Positions 49,495-58,713 of a stretch of DNA of 64,000 nt are shown here, in pieces. The DNA is from Amycolatopsis thermoflava N1165 (GTDB taxonomy: Bacteria; Actinomycetota; Actinomycetes; Mycobacteriales; Pseudonocardiaceae), in NCBI RefSeq assembly GCF_000473265.1, contig NZ_KI421511.1, positions 5,314,360 to 5,378,359 on the forward strand, read 5' to 3'. Below the pieces are notes generated by a model. The model was not told the origin of the DNA. It was given only the letters and a program-made list of their open reading frames with translations, and ran no database searches. The translations under genes were made by a program, and so were the position numbers. The stretch's first letter is position 1; each line of letters starts with the position of its first letter.

Positions 49495-49777
49495 GCTCGG
49501 GGCCGCCCGCGACATCTCACGGACGGCCCCGAGGGTCGGACGATCAGGAAGAACGCCGGGTGCGCTTACCCCGGAAATGACTCGCGGCCGCGCGCGGTTG
49601 ACCACGAGCGGCCCGAGCCGACGATCAAGAGAACCCCCGAGGGCGCGTTACCTTCCGCGGCGGCGGCAGGGCGCGTGCGCGGCCGGCGGGTCCCCGGGAA
49701 ATGGCTCGGGGCCGCCCGTGGCAATCCACGAACGGCCCCGGAACCTCGGACGATCAGGAAGAACGCCGGGTGCGCTT
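49495..49777 (-). repeat. Three tandem copies of the hemD tail plus terminator
   Basis: Copies at 49495-49567, 49581-49649 and 49705-49777. Each has a hairpin (CTCGGGGCCG/CGGCCCCGAG in copy 1; GGGGCCG and CGTGG arms in copy 3) followed by GACGATCA and the hemD-end sequence. Copies 1 and 3 share GACGATCAGGAAGAACGCCG without change. Copy 3 is the true hemD end with its stop at 49754. A further shared block (CCTTCCGCGGCGGCGGCAGG) follows copies 2 and 3. It fills the hemD-hemB gap and no gene fits there. Confidence 0.85.
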
Positions 49778-51289
49778 CGCCTTCCGCGGCGGCGGCAGGG
49801 CGCCCTCCGCACGCAGCTTGGCGGCGTGCGCGGCGAGCGCGTCGACCAGGTGCGGCACGTCGGCCACCTCCGGCTGCACGTCCACCCGCAGGCCGAACTC
49901 CACCGCGGTCTCCGCGGTCTTCGGCCCGATGCACGCGACCAACGTGCGCGTGTGCGGCTTGCCCGCGATGCCGACGAGGTTCCGCACGGTCGACGACGAG
50001 GTGAAGCACACCGCGTCGAACCCGCCGGTCTTGATCATTTCGCGGGTCTCGGCCGGCGGCGGCGCGGCGCGGACGGTCCGGTAGGCCGTCACGTCGTCGA
50101 CCTCCCAGCCGCGGTCCACCAGGCCGGCGGACAGCGTCTCGGTGGCGATGTCGGCCCGCGGCAGCAGCACGCGGTTCACCGGGTCCAGCACGTCGTCGTA
50201 CGGCGGGAACTCGGCCAGCAGACCCTCGCTGGACTGCTCGCCCTGCGGGATCATCTCCGGGTTGATGCCGAACGCGCGCACGCGGGCCGCGGTGGCCTCG
50301 CCCACGCAGGCGATCTTCACGCCGGAGAAGGCGCGGGCGTCGAGGCCGAACTCCTCGAACTTCTCCCACACCGCCTTCACCGCGTTGGCCGAGGTGAACA
50401 CGATCCACTGGTAGCGGCCGTCGACCAGGCCCTTGACCGCGCGCTCCATCTGGGCGGGGCTGCGCGGCGGCTCGACCGAGATGGTCGGGACCTCGTGCGA
50501 GGTGGCGCCGTGGATGCGGAGCCGCTCGGCCATCTCGCCGGCCTGCTCCTTGGTGCGCGGCACCAGGACCTTCCAGCCGTAGAGGGCGCGCGACTCCCAC
50601 CAGGACAGCTTCGACCGCTGCCCGGCCTGCTCGCCGACGGTCACCACGAGCGGGCCGACCAGCTCACCGGCGTCCTGCGACAGGCTCGCCAGCGTGGTGT
50701 CGACCGTGCGCTGGGTGTTGATGGTGCCGTTGGCGGTGACGGCGACCGGGGTGGTCCCCGCCAGGCCGTGCTCGGTCAGCGCGCCCGCGGCCTCGGCCAG
50801 CTGGCCGGACGTCGCGTGCAGCACGATCGGGCCGGGGGCGGCGGCCACCTTCGCCCAGTCGACGTCGCCGCGGACGTCGACGTCGGTGTAGCTGCCGCCG
50901 AGCGCGATGCCGGCGTAGGCGGGCACGGCCGAGCCGGGCGTGATGCCGGGGACGACCTCGAAGACCGCGCTGGTCTTCGCGACGGCCTGCACCTCGGCGA
51001 CGGCGGCGGCGCTGGTCAGCGGGTCACCGCTGGACAGGCGCAGCACGAGCCGTCCGCCCTTGGCCTCGTTGGCGAGGTCCTTCGCGACCTCGGCGGGCTC
51101 GCCGACGGCGGGCCTGACCTCGGCGTCCGCGCTGGCGCCCGCGAGCACGCCTGCGGGCACGTCGGGGTCGGTCACCACGACCTCGGCCTTCGCCAGGAGC
51201 TCCTGGGCACGTACGGTCAGCAGTCCGGCGTCGCCGGGGCCGGAGCCCACGAAGGCGACGCGCCCAGCGGTTGTCCGCGCGGGGGTCAT
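49754..51289 (-). CDS. hemD: Uroporphyrinogen-III synthase fused to SUMT-like domain
   Basis: A 511-residue two-domain protein. Residues 1-240 resemble uroporphyrinogen-III methyltransferase (FVGSGPGDAGLLT at the start), and residues 250-490 are the HemD synthase (YQWIVFTSANAVKAVWEKF, GFDAVCFTSSSTVRNLVG). The methyltransferase part has SSGDPLTSAAAVAEVQ where active enzymes have GGDPxxFGRGGEE, so it may be inactive; that is inference. The basic C-terminus (RKAKRTRRSS) has been copied in the downstream tandem repeat. Confidence 0.93.
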   Translation of the reverse strand: MTPARTTAGRVAFVGSGPGDAGLLTVRAQELLAKAEVVVTDPDVPAGVLAGASADAEVRPAVGEPAEVAKDLANEAKGGRLVLRLSSGDPLTSAAAVAEVQAVAKTSAVFEVVPGITPGSAVPAYAGIALGGSYTDVDVRGDVDWAKVAAAPGPIVLHATSGQLAEAAGALTEHGLAGTTPVAVTANGTINTQRTVDTTLASLSQDAGELVGPLVVTVGEQAGQRSKLSWWESRALYGWKVLVPRTKEQAGEMAERLRIHGATSHEVPTISVEPPRSPAQMERAVKGLVDGRYQWIVFTSANAVKAVWEKFEEFGLDARAFSGVKIACVGEATAARVRAFGINPEMIPQGEQSSEGLLAEFPPYDDVLDPVNRVLLPRADIATETLSAGLVDRGWEVDDVTAYRTVRAAPPPAETREMIKTGGFDAVCFTSSSTVRNLVGIAGKPHTRTLVACIGPKTAETAVEFGLRVDVQPEVADVPHLVDALAAHAAKLRAEGALPPPRKAKRTRRSS

Positions 51290-51344
51290 CGTGTCTTTCT
51301 CCTATGAGTCGGCGCGAGCGCGCCGAACCGTTCGAGGAACTGTT

Positions 51345-52301
51345 TCACCGTGATTCGCGGCCCGGGCCGGACAGCGCGCCGGCTCCGAGGTCGAGCAGCT
51401 CCGCGGCCAGGTCGCGGCCGAGTTGCTCCGCTTCGCTCTTGCCGGCGACCGCCGAGGCGCGCAGCAGCTGCACACCCTCGTCGTCGAGGCCGGCGGCGGC
51501 GACCCCGCGCAGCGACACGTTCTCGATGACCGAGCCGTCCGCGTCGAGATCCTCCACCACCTCGGCGAGTGCGCCGACGGGCGCGCTGCAGCCGGCTTCG
51601 AGCGCGGCCAGCATGGCCCGCTCCGCCGTCACCGCGGCCCGTGTCGCTTCGTCGTCCACAATGGACCGAAGAAGGTGTTCGATGTCCACGTCGTCGACGC
51701 GGCACTCCACCGCCAGTGCGCCCTGTGCGGGCGCGGGCAGCATCTGGATCGGGTCCAGGGTCTCGGTGATCACGTCGGCCCGGCCGAGGCGGGCCAGGCC
51801 GGCGCGCGCGAGCACGACGGCGTCCAGCTCGCCGTCGAAGACCTTGTTCAGCCGGGTGTCGATGTTGCCCCGGATGGGCACGACCTCGAAGCCGAGGCCG
51901 AGCGCGCGCAGCTGCGCCGTGCGGCGCGGCGAACCGGTGCCGATGCGGGCGCCGGGGGGCAGCTCGCCCAGCGTCAGCCCGTCGCGGGCGATCAGCGCGT
52001 CACGCGGGTCCTCCCGCGGCGGCACGGCGGCCAGCACGATGCCGCGCTCGGGCGCCGTCGGCAGGTCCTTGTACGAGTGCACCGCGACGTCGACCTGCTT
52101 GTTCAGCAGGGCCTCGCGCAGCGCCGAGGTGAACACGCCGACACCGATCTCCGCGATCGGCGCGCTGGAGCGGTCACCGGGCGTCGAGACCTTGACGATC
52201 TCGACCTCCTGGCCCGCCTTGCGCAGCGCGTCGGCGACCGTGCCGGTCTGGGTCAGGGCGAGGGCACTGCCCCGCGTCCCGATCCGAATGGTCCTCGTCA
52301 C
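51345..52301 (-). CDS. hemC: Hydroxymethylbilane synthase
   Basis: A 318-residue porphobilinogen deaminase. [14 protein letters not shown] begins it; SYKDLPT and [14 protein letters not shown] bind the growing chain; the dipyrromethane cysteine is in [15 protein letters not shown]. It overlaps hemA as a coupled unit. Confidence 0.97.
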   Translation of the reverse strand: MTRTIRIGTRGSALALTQTGTVADALRKAGQEVEIVKVSTPGDRSSAPIAEIGVGVFTSALREALLNKQVDVAVHSYKDLPTAPERGIVLAAVPPREDPRDALIARDGLTLGELPPGARIGTGSPRRTAQLRALGLGFEVVPIRGNIDTRLNKVFDGELDAVVLARAGLARLGRADVITETLDPIQMLPAPAQGALAVECRVDDVDIEHLLRSIVDDEATRAAVTAERAMLAALEAGCSAPVGALAEVVEDLDADGSVIENVSLRGVAAAGLDDEGVQLLRASAVAGKSEAEQLGRDLAAELLDLGAGALSGPGRESR

Positions 52302-53623
52302 TTGCTTTCACCGTCTGTCCTGGGCAGGCGCTCGGTGGTCGGGCTCGACACGACGGCAGGCGATGCCGGGTCGAGCTCGAACAGCTCCCGCAGCGCGTTG
52401 GCGTAGTCCGTGCCCTGGGTTTCCGCGGCGAGCTGCTTCACACGCACCGTCGGCGCGTGCAGCAGCTTGTCCACCACCCGGCGCACGGTCCGGTTGAACT
52501 CGTCGCGGACCTCGGCGTCGAGGCCGGGCAGCCGGTTGTCCAGCCGCAGCATCTCGGCGTCGACGACCTCGGCGGCCCGCTTGCGCAGCGCGGTGACGGT
52601 CGGGGTGACCGCGGCGCTGCGCTGGGCGGCGAGGTACTCGCGCACCTCGTCCAGCACGATGCCGTTGGCCTTGGCGATCTGCTTGGCGCTGCCCGCCGAG
52701 CCCAGCGAGTCCATCCGCTTGCGGACGGTCTCCAGGTCGACGAGGCGGACGCCGGGCAGGCTGTCCACGTCGGGGTGGACGTCCCGCGGCAGGCCGAGGT
52801 CGCACACCACCACCGGGCGCTCGCCGCGGCCGGCGAGGTGCGCGGGCGTGATGACGACGTCCTGCGCGCCGGTGCAGGCGACCACGACGTCGGCGTCGGC
52901 GAGGCGGGCGGTCAGCTCGTCCATGCCGGCCGCGACGGCGGGCACGCCCTGCTCGGTCACGTTGGCGGCCAGCCGCTCGGCGTTGGCCAGGGTGCGGTTG
53001 ACGACCGTGATGCGGCCGATGCCGCTCTTGCGCAGCTGGCTCGCCGACAGCGCGCCCATCGAACCGGCGCCGACGATGACCGCGTGCTTGCCTGCCAGGT
53101 CGGGCGCCTCGCCGAGGGCTTCGGACACCACGGACGCGCCGAGGTGGTCCAGCCCGGTCTCGGTGTGCACGCGCTTGCCGACGCGCAGCGTGGTCTGGAT
53201 CAGCTCGTGCAGGGTGCGGCCGACGGTGCCCGCCTCGCGCGCGGCGGCGTAGTAGTTGCGCACCTGACCGAGGATCTGGGTCTCGCCGACGACCATCGAG
53301 TCCAGGCCGGAGGCCACGGAGAAGATGTGCTCGACTGCGGCGCCCGCGTAGTGCACGTAGAAATTGTCGTAGAGGTCGGCGGCGTCGCAGCCGGCCTGCC
53401 GCGCGAGCACCTCGGAGATGTCGGCCAGACCGCCGTGGAACGCCTCGACGACCGAGTAGACCTCGATGCGGTTGCACGTCGAGACGAGCATGACCTCGTT
53501 CACGTGCGGCGACTGCTGGAGCTCGTGCAGCACCTTCTCCAGCTCCGTCGCAGGCACCGCGACCTTCTCCAGCGTCCGGAGATCGGCAGTGCGGTACGAC
53601 AGCCCGACGGCCAGGACACTCAC
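52298..53623 (-). CDS. hemA: Glutamyl-tRNA reductase
   Basis: A 441-residue enzyme that makes glutamate-1-semialdehyde from Glu-tRNA, the first committed heme step. Catalytic Cys50 is in [34 protein letters not shown] binds NADPH. GTG starts directly after the rex stop (TAA), so both are co-translated from the rex promoter. Confidence 0.97.
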   Translation of the reverse strand: MSVLAVGLSYRTADLRTLEKVAVPATELEKVLHELQQSPHVNEVMLVSTCNRIEVYSVVEAFHGGLADISEVLARQAGCDAADLYDNFYVHYAGAAVEHIFSVASGLDSMVVGETQILGQVRNYYAAAREAGTVGRTLHELIQTTLRVGKRVHTETGLDHLGASVVSEALGEAPDLAGKHAVIVGAGSMGALSASQLRKSGIGRITVVNRTLANAERLAANVTEQGVPAVAAGMDELTARLADADVVVACTGAQDVVITPAHLAGRGERPVVVCDLGLPRDVHPDVDSLPGVRLVDLETVRKRMDSLGSAGSAKQIAKANGIVLDEVREYLAAQRSAAVTPTVTALRKRAAEVVDAEMLRLDNRLPGLDAEVRDEFNRTVRRVVDKLLHAPTVRVKQLAAETQGTDYANALRELFELDPASPAVVSSPTTERLPRTDGESK

Positions 53624-54403
53624 TTAGCGCACCACCATTCCGTTACCACCCACGTTCTCCGCTCGCCGGGCGACGTGGAACGACAGGATCTGCAGCTCCA
53701 CGGCCAGGTCGACCTTGCGCACCTCGACGTGGTCGGGCACCTGGAGGACCACCGGCGCGAAGTTCAGGATGCACTGCACCCCGCCCTGCACCAGCCGGTC
53801 GGCGACCGTCTGGGCCGCGGGCGGCGGCGTCGCGATGACGCCGATCGAGATCCCCCGCTCCGAGCACACCTCGGGGATGTCGTTGAGGTGCGACACCGGG
53901 ATCCCGCCGACCGGAACGCCGATCAGGTCGGGGTCGATGTCGAACAGCGCCTCGACCGGGAACCCCCGGCCGGGGAAGCCTCCGTAATTGGCCAACGCAT
54001 GACCGAGGTTACCGATTCCGACGACGGCGACCTTGTGCTGTCGCGTGAGTCCCAATATGCGCTCGAGTTGGGCCACCAGCACGGCGACCTCGTAGCCGAC
54101 GCCGCGGGTGCCGTACGAGCCGAGGTAGGACAGGTCCTTGCGCAGCTTGGCGGAGTTCACGCCGGCGGCGGTGGCGAGCTCCTCGCTGGCCACGGTGGTC
54201 GCGCCCTGCTCGGACATGGCGGACAGGACGCGCAGGTACACGGCGAGACGGGCGACGGCGGCCTCCGGGATCGCGCGGACCCTGGCCTCCTCTGCGCCGT
54301 TCTCGGTGACCGCGGGCATCTCCGCGGTGGGGGCGTTGTCGGCGTCCGGGGTGGACAGCTTCCGGGCGACGGCCGAACCGTTTCGCCGGCCACGCTGTGA
54401 CAC
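53624..54403 (-). CDS. rex: Redox-sensing transcriptional repressor Rex
   Basis: A 259-residue NADH/NAD+-sensing repressor. The N-terminal winged helix contains EELATAAGVNSAKLRKDLSY and the C-terminal Rossmann domain has VAVVGIGNLGHALANYGGF. NADH releases it from DNA. About 40 polar residues precede the core. Tandem GTGs (54406, 54403) follow GAGGAGG; the second has better spacing. It heads a rex-hemA-hemC-hemD operon as in Streptomyces. Confidence 0.96.
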   Translation of the reverse strand: MSQRGRRNGSAVARKLSTPDADNAPTAEMPAVTENGAEEARVRAIPEAAVARLAVYLRVLSAMSEQGATTVASEELATAAGVNSAKLRKDLSYLGSYGTRGVGYEVAVLVAQLERILGLTRQHKVAVVGIGNLGHALANYGGFPGRGFPVEALFDIDPDLIGVPVGGIPVSHLNDIPEVCSERGISIGVIATPPPAAQTVADRLVQGGVQCILNFAPVVLQVPDHVEVRKVDLAVELQILSFHVARRAENVGGNGMVVR

Positions 54404-54509
54404 CACGCCGGCCTCCTCGTTCCACGCCCTCGATGAGCTTCGAAATCCCTCTTGACCCGGGCCGCGAAGTTGGGTTTGATGCACGGCCGCCGTGAGGGGT
54501 ACCGGCAAT

Positions 54510-54538
54510 ACGGTAGCCACTTGTGAACGCAGGCACAA
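54510..54538 (-). promoter_or_regulatory. rex-hem promoter with Rex-type operator
   Basis: On the minus strand -35 TTGTGC (54538-54533) and -10 TACCGT (54515-54510) are 17 bases apart. The sequence TTGTGAACGCAGGCACAA (54521-54538, plus strand) matches TTGTGAA-N4-TTCACAA at 12 of 14 fixed positions and covers the -35 and spacer, suggesting autorepression. The start would be near 54503, about 100 bases before rex. Confidence 0.7.
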
Positions 54539-54571
54539 AGTGGCTGGTCAACGGCATGACCGAAAGCACAT

Positions 54572-56086
54572 CTAGCGCGCCGTGAAGGTGATCGTGTGCC
54601 AGCCGGTGGCACCGTCCGGGACGACGTCGGCGAGCTGATCGGTCTGCGTGTAGCCGCTGCGGTCGGTGGCCCGCACCCGCACGGCGTGGCTGCCGCGCGC
54701 GACCGGGACGTCCACCCACCACATGCGCCAGGCGTCCACCGTCACCTCGGTGGACAGCTCGGCCGTCGCCCACGGGCCGTCGTCCACGCTCACCTCGACC
54801 CGGTCGATCCCGGTGTGCTGCGCCCACGCGATCCCGGCGATGCGCACCTGCCCGGCGGCGACCGGGCCGCCCGGCGCGTCGATGCGCGACTCCGTCTTCA
54901 CCGGCGCCTGCCGCGCCCAGCCGCGCTGCAGCCAGTACGGCTTGCGCGCGGCCCAGGTGGTGACCTCCAGGTCGGTCACCCACTTCGTCGCCGAGACGTA
55001 GCCGTACAGCCCGGGCACGACCAGCCGGGCCGGGAAGCCGTGCTCGACGGGCAGCGGCTCGCCGTTCATGCCGATTGCGAGCATCGCGCCGACGGACGGA
55101 TCGGCCATCGCGGACACCGGCGTGCCCGCGGTCCAGCCGTCCGCGCTGGTGGAGAACACCTGCTCGGCGCCGGGCCGGACACCCGCCTCGGCGAGCAGCT
55201 CGGCGAGGTCGACGCCGATGAACCGCGCCGTCGAGATGTAGGGCCCGCCGACCGGGTTGGACACGCAGCACAGGGTCACGATCCGCTCGACCAGCGGCCG
55301 GTTCCGGATGTCGGACCAGGAGTAGGCGACCTCGCGGTCGACCATGCCGTGGATCCGCAGCGACCAGTCCTCGGTGCGGACCTGCGGCACCACGAGCGCC
55401 GTGTCGATGCGGTAGAAGTCCGCGTTGGGCGTGAGGAACGACGGCGTGCCGAACTTCGCGAAGTCCGCGCCGGCGGGCACCGGTGGCGCGGTCCGCGCGG
55501 CGACCAGCGGGCCGACGGCCGCCCGGGAGCCCTCGGCGTCCCTGCTCGTGCCGACCAGCTGTCCGGCGACCCCGGCCACGCCTGCGCCGGCCACGGCGAT
55601 GAGGAAGTTCCGCCGCGCGGCCGACGAGTACTGCCCGTCCAGCGCGGTCCGGTGCAGCCACGCGAACACCGCGAGCCCGGCGACCAGGCTGGCCACCGGC
55701 GCGAGCAACGCGATCTGCCCGAGGTCGGGGCGGGTGAACACGGCGGCCCCGCCGAGCACGCCGACCGCGGACACGAACACCAGCCCGGGCGCGGCCCGGC
55801 GGCGGGAGGCCAGCCCGGCGGCCACCGCGAGCGCCAGTGCGACCACGGCCATGCCGGTCAGCAGCACGGCCTTGTCCGCGGTGCCGAACGCCCGCACCGC
55901 GAAGTCCTTGAGCCAGGCCGGGGTCAGGTCGATCGCCGCGTTGCCGACCGCCACGAACGGCGAAGCGCCCGCCCCGACGAACCCGGCGACCAGGTGCCCG
56001 GCCCCGAGCGCGGCGACCAGGGCGATCACGCCGATCAGCCCGGCGACGGGCGCGGACAGTCGCGGCGACTCGGGGTTCGTGCTCAC
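54572..56086 (-). CDS. Membrane-bound molybdopterin-dependent oxidoreductase (sulfite oxidase family)
   Basis: A 504-residue protein. The first about 175 residues carry four or five helices; the rest is the sulfite oxidase-type molybdopterin domain (about 200-390, with CCVSNPVGGPYISTARFIG and the candidate Mo-ligand cysteine) and a dimerisation domain (about 400-500, VRIAGIAWAQHTGIDRVEVS). The catalytic domain is probably outside the membrane. The substrate is unknown. It does not share the rex transcript, being upstream with a separate promoter region between. Confidence 0.9.
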   Translation of the reverse strand: MSTNPESPRLSAPVAGLIGVIALVAALGAGHLVAGFVGAGASPFVAVGNAAIDLTPAWLKDFAVRAFGTADKAVLLTGMAVVALALAVAAGLASRRRAAPGLVFVSAVGVLGGAAVFTRPDLGQIALLAPVASLVAGLAVFAWLHRTALDGQYSSAARRNFLIAVAGAGVAGVAGQLVGTSRDAEGSRAAVGPLVAARTAPPVPAGADFAKFGTPSFLTPNADFYRIDTALVVPQVRTEDWSLRIHGMVDREVAYSWSDIRNRPLVERIVTLCCVSNPVGGPYISTARFIGVDLAELLAEAGVRPGAEQVFSTSADGWTAGTPVSAMADPSVGAMLAIGMNGEPLPVEHGFPARLVVPGLYGYVSATKWVTDLEVTTWAARKPYWLQRGWARQAPVKTESRIDAPGGPVAAGQVRIAGIAWAQHTGIDRVEVSVDDGPWATAELSTEVTVDAWRMWWVDVPVARGSHAVRVRATDRSGYTQTDQLADVVPDGATGWHTITFTAR

Positions 56087-56133
56087 GCCACCAGTCTGGC
56101 CCCGGCGGGGCGCCCAGCGGGGTTACCGATCGC

Positions 56134-56370
56134 TTACGCCAGCGCGGCGCGGAGCCGGTCCTCCTCGACCTTCCAGTAGCCGTGCTCGGCGCCGTCGACC
56201 AGGATCACCGGCACCCGGTCGCCGTACTCGGCCTGCCACTCCCGGTCGCTGTCGACGTCCTCGGCGCGCCACGGCACGCCCAGCTCGGCGCAGATCCGCT
56301 CGACGTCCCGCTCCGCCTGGACGCACGACGAGCAGCCCTGGCGGGTCATCACGGTCACTTCGTGGGCCAT
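56134..56370 (-). CDS. Glutaredoxin-family protein
   Basis: A 78-residue thioredoxin fold with the CSSC redox pair (Cys13, Cys16) and a cis-Pro in DRVPVILVDG. It is like mycobacterial Rv0508, also beside the hem genes. It may serve as a thiol donor. The ATG lies 8 bases after the acyl-CoA ligase gene. Confidence 0.9.
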   Translation of the reverse strand: MAHEVTVMTRQGCSSCVQAERDVERICAELGVPWRAEDVDSDREWQAEYGDRVPVILVDGAEHGYWKVEEDRLRAALA

Positions 56371-56377
56371 GGGGAAA

Positions 56378-57871
56378 TCATCCCCGCAACTGCACCCGGC
56401 GCAGCTTCCCGGTCGGCGAATGCGGCAGCCGCTCGGCGAACTCGACCGTGTGCGGCACCTTGTACCCGGCCAGCCGCTCCGCGCAGGCCTCGACGACCTG
56501 CTGCTCGGACAGCGACGCACCGGGCGCGGGCACCACGACCGCCTTGACCGCCTCGCCGCTGCGCTCGTCGAGCACGCCGACCACGGCCACCTCGGCCACC
56601 TCCGGCAGCCCGGCGATGACCTCCTCGACCTCGTGCGGGTACACGTTGAAGCCGTTCACGATGATCAGGTCGTTGGCGCGGTCCACCAGGTGCAGGTCGC
56701 CGTCGCTGTCCAGGAACCCGACGTCGCCGGTGCGGAACCAGCCGTCGGCGTCCGGCCGGTGCGCGCCGTCCGGCCAGTAGCCGGAGAACAGGTTCGCGCC
56801 GCGGATCGCGACCAGGCCGGTGCCGTCGCCGTCCTCCTCGAACACGTCCTCCGGGTCGTCCGGGTCGAGCGGCACCGGCTCGCCCGAGCCGTCCGGCCCC
56901 ACCAGCCGGATCTCCACGCCGGGCAGCGGGCGGCCCGTCGAGCCGGGCTTCGGGTAGCCGGTGACCAGCGTCGACGTCACCACCGGCGCGGTCTCGGTCA
57001 GCCCGTAGCCCTCGAACACGCCCAGCCCGGTCTTCTCCCGGATCGCGGCGAGGACCTTCGGGTGCAGCGGCGCCGCGCCCGAGGTGAGCAGGCGGACCGT
57101 GCCGAGGCCGGCAGCCAGCTCGTCCGGCTCCAGCGTGGCCAGTTCGGCGTACATCGCCGGGACCCCGCCGATCACGGTGACGCGGTGCTCCGCGCACGCC
57201 TGCAGCGCCCGGCGCGCGTCGAACCGCTCGGCCAGCACGACCGTCGCGCCCACCGCCGTGCTGAGCAGCAGGCCGGGGCCGAGCCCGTAGACGTGGAACA
57301 GCGGGATCGCGATCAGCACCCGGTCCGGGTGCCCGACCGGCGGCGGGTCGATCCGGCCCAGCTGTTCGAGGTTGGCGAGCAGCGCGCGGTGCGACAGCAT
57401 CACCCCGCGCGGCGGTCCGGTGGTGCCCGAGGTGTAGGACAACACGGCGATGTCCTCACCGCCGCCGCGGACGGGGAAATTCGCACCGGGACCGATTTCC
57501 GGCCGCAGCACCGGCACGTCGTCCGTCCCGTCGTCGGGGTTCCGGCTGATCACCAGGCGCGCGCCGCTGTGCGCGAGCACGGTGTCCAGTTCCGGGCGCG
57601 GGGACAGCGGCGAGACGGGCACCGCGATCGCACCGCAGCGGGTGACGCCGAACAGGGTGACGGCGAAGTCCGCCGAGGTGGGCAGCCGCAGCGCGACCCG
57701 GTCACCGGCACCAACGCCCCGGTCCGCCAGGCGTTGCGCGAGCCCGCCCGCGGCCGCGTCGAGCTGCGACCAGGTCAGGCTGACGCCGGCGGCGGTGTCG
57801 ATCACCGCGACGGCGTCCGGCCACTGCTCCGCGGCGCCGGTGAGCAGGTCGGCGATGTTGCCGGTTTTCAT
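56378..57871 (-). CDS. AMP-dependent acyl-CoA ligase (FadD-like)
   Basis: A 497-residue adenylate-forming enzyme. SYTSGTTGPPRGVMLSHRAL is the nucleotide loop, YGLTETAPVV motif II, WFRTGDVGFLDSDGDLHLVDR motif III, and HSPTGKLRR carries the C-terminal lysine. It activates a carboxylic acid to its CoA thioester; chain length is unclear. It is divergent from bldN. Confidence 0.9.
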   Translation of the reverse strand: MKTGNIADLLTGAAEQWPDAVAVIDTAAGVSLTWSQLDAAAGGLAQRLADRGVGAGDRVALRLPTSADFAVTLFGVTRCGAIAVPVSPLSPRPELDTVLAHSGARLVISRNPDDGTDDVPVLRPEIGPGANFPVRGGGEDIAVLSYTSGTTGPPRGVMLSHRALLANLEQLGRIDPPPVGHPDRVLIAIPLFHVYGLGPGLLLSTAVGATVVLAERFDARRALQACAEHRVTVIGGVPAMYAELATLEPDELAAGLGTVRLLTSGAAPLHPKVLAAIREKTGLGVFEGYGLTETAPVVTSTLVTGYPKPGSTGRPLPGVEIRLVGPDGSGEPVPLDPDDPEDVFEEDGDGTGLVAIRGANLFSGYWPDGAHRPDADGWFRTGDVGFLDSDGDLHLVDRANDLIIVNGFNVYPHEVEEVIAGLPEVAEVAVVGVLDERSGEAVKAVVVPAPGASLSEQQVVEACAERLAGYKVPHTVEFAERLPHSPTGKLRRVQLRG

Positions 57872-57954
57872 GGGGTCAGTGTGGCACCAGCTCCCCCGTC
57901 ATGGGGAAGCTCGCCGATCGTCGCTCTTCCGAGCCCCCCGCCACTACCTACTTC

Positions 57955-58003
57955 CGGGTAACTACCCGTATGCTGCTTCTCGCGTCGTAGTGGTGATGAT
58001 CAC
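57955..58003. promoter_or_regulatory. Two palindromes in the bldN upstream region
   Basis: CGGGTAACTACCCG (57955-57968) is a perfect 14-base palindrome with TATGCT, a possible -10, directly after it. GTGATGATCAC (57993-58003) is a second palindrome. They lie 25-70 bases before bldN in the 155-base divergent gap. The regulator is unknown. Confidence 0.4.
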
Positions 58004-58026
58004 TCGGGTCGGACGAAGGAGTCGCC

Positions 58027-58674
58027 GTGACGAACTGGCTTGCCGCCCGCCCAGCGGGTCTGCACGTCGGCACGGTCACCCGCGTGCACGAGGTGCCGGA
58101 CGAGCAGGCGGGGCCGTGGGCCCTGGTCCGCGCTGCCCAGCAGGGTGACAGCGCCGCCTTCGGCGCGCTCTACGACCAGTACGTCGACGTCGTGTACCGC
58201 TACGTGTACTTCCGCCTCAGCGACCGCGAGCTCGCCGAGGACATCACGAGCGAGACGTTCCTGCGGGCGCTGCGGCGCATCTCGTCGGTCAGCTACCAGG
58301 GCCGCGACGTGGGCGCCTGGTTCGTCACCATCGCCCGCAACATCGTGCTCGACCACCTCAAGTCCAGCCGGTACAAGCTCGAGGTGGTCACCGACGAGGT
58401 GGCCGACTCGGGCACCGCGCCGTTCGCCGCGCCCTCGGGCGCCGATCCGGGACCGGAGCAGCAAGCGGTCACCAGCGCGACGCGCGACGCGCTGCTGTCC
58501 GCGATCGCCGGGCTGGGCGACGACCAGCGGGAATGCATCGTCCTGCGGTTCATCCAGGGCCTGTCGCTGGCCGAAACGGCGCAGATCATGAAGCGCAACG
58601 AGGGCGCCATCAAGGCGTTGCAGCACCGCGCGGTGCGCAAGCTCGCCCAGCTACTCCCGGACGCGTGGCGCTGA
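58027..58674 (+). CDS. bldN: ECF sigma factor, BldN homologue
   Basis: A 215-residue ECF sigma factor. Region 2 has FGALYDQYVDVVYRYVYFRL and AEDITSETFLRALRRIS; the linker has GRDVGAWFVTIARNIVLDHL and KSSRYKLEV; region 4 is LSLAETAQIMKRNEGAIKAL. These match Streptomyces BldN closely. BldN directs genes for aerial hyphae there. The next gene is an RsbN-like anti-sigma candidate. GTG start with GAAGGAG upstream. Confidence 0.88.
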   Translation: MTNWLAARPAGLHVGTVTRVHEVPDEQAGPWALVRAAQQGDSAAFGALYDQYVDVVYRYVYFRLSDRELAEDITSETFLRALRRISSVSYQGRDVGAWFVTIARNIVLDHLKSSRYKLEVVTDEVADSGTAPFAAPSGADPGPEQQAVTSATRDALLSAIAGLGDDQRECIVLRFIQGLSLAETAQIMKRNEGAIKALQHRAVRKLAQLLPDAWR

Positions 58675-58713
58675 ACGCGTAACAACCGGACGGTTTGCGT
58701 CGTTGCAGCAGGT

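Noticed and set aside
49566..50600. 344-residue minus-strand frame across hemD and the tandem repeat
   Set aside because: It is a shadow of hemD in another frame, kept open by the duplicated segment.
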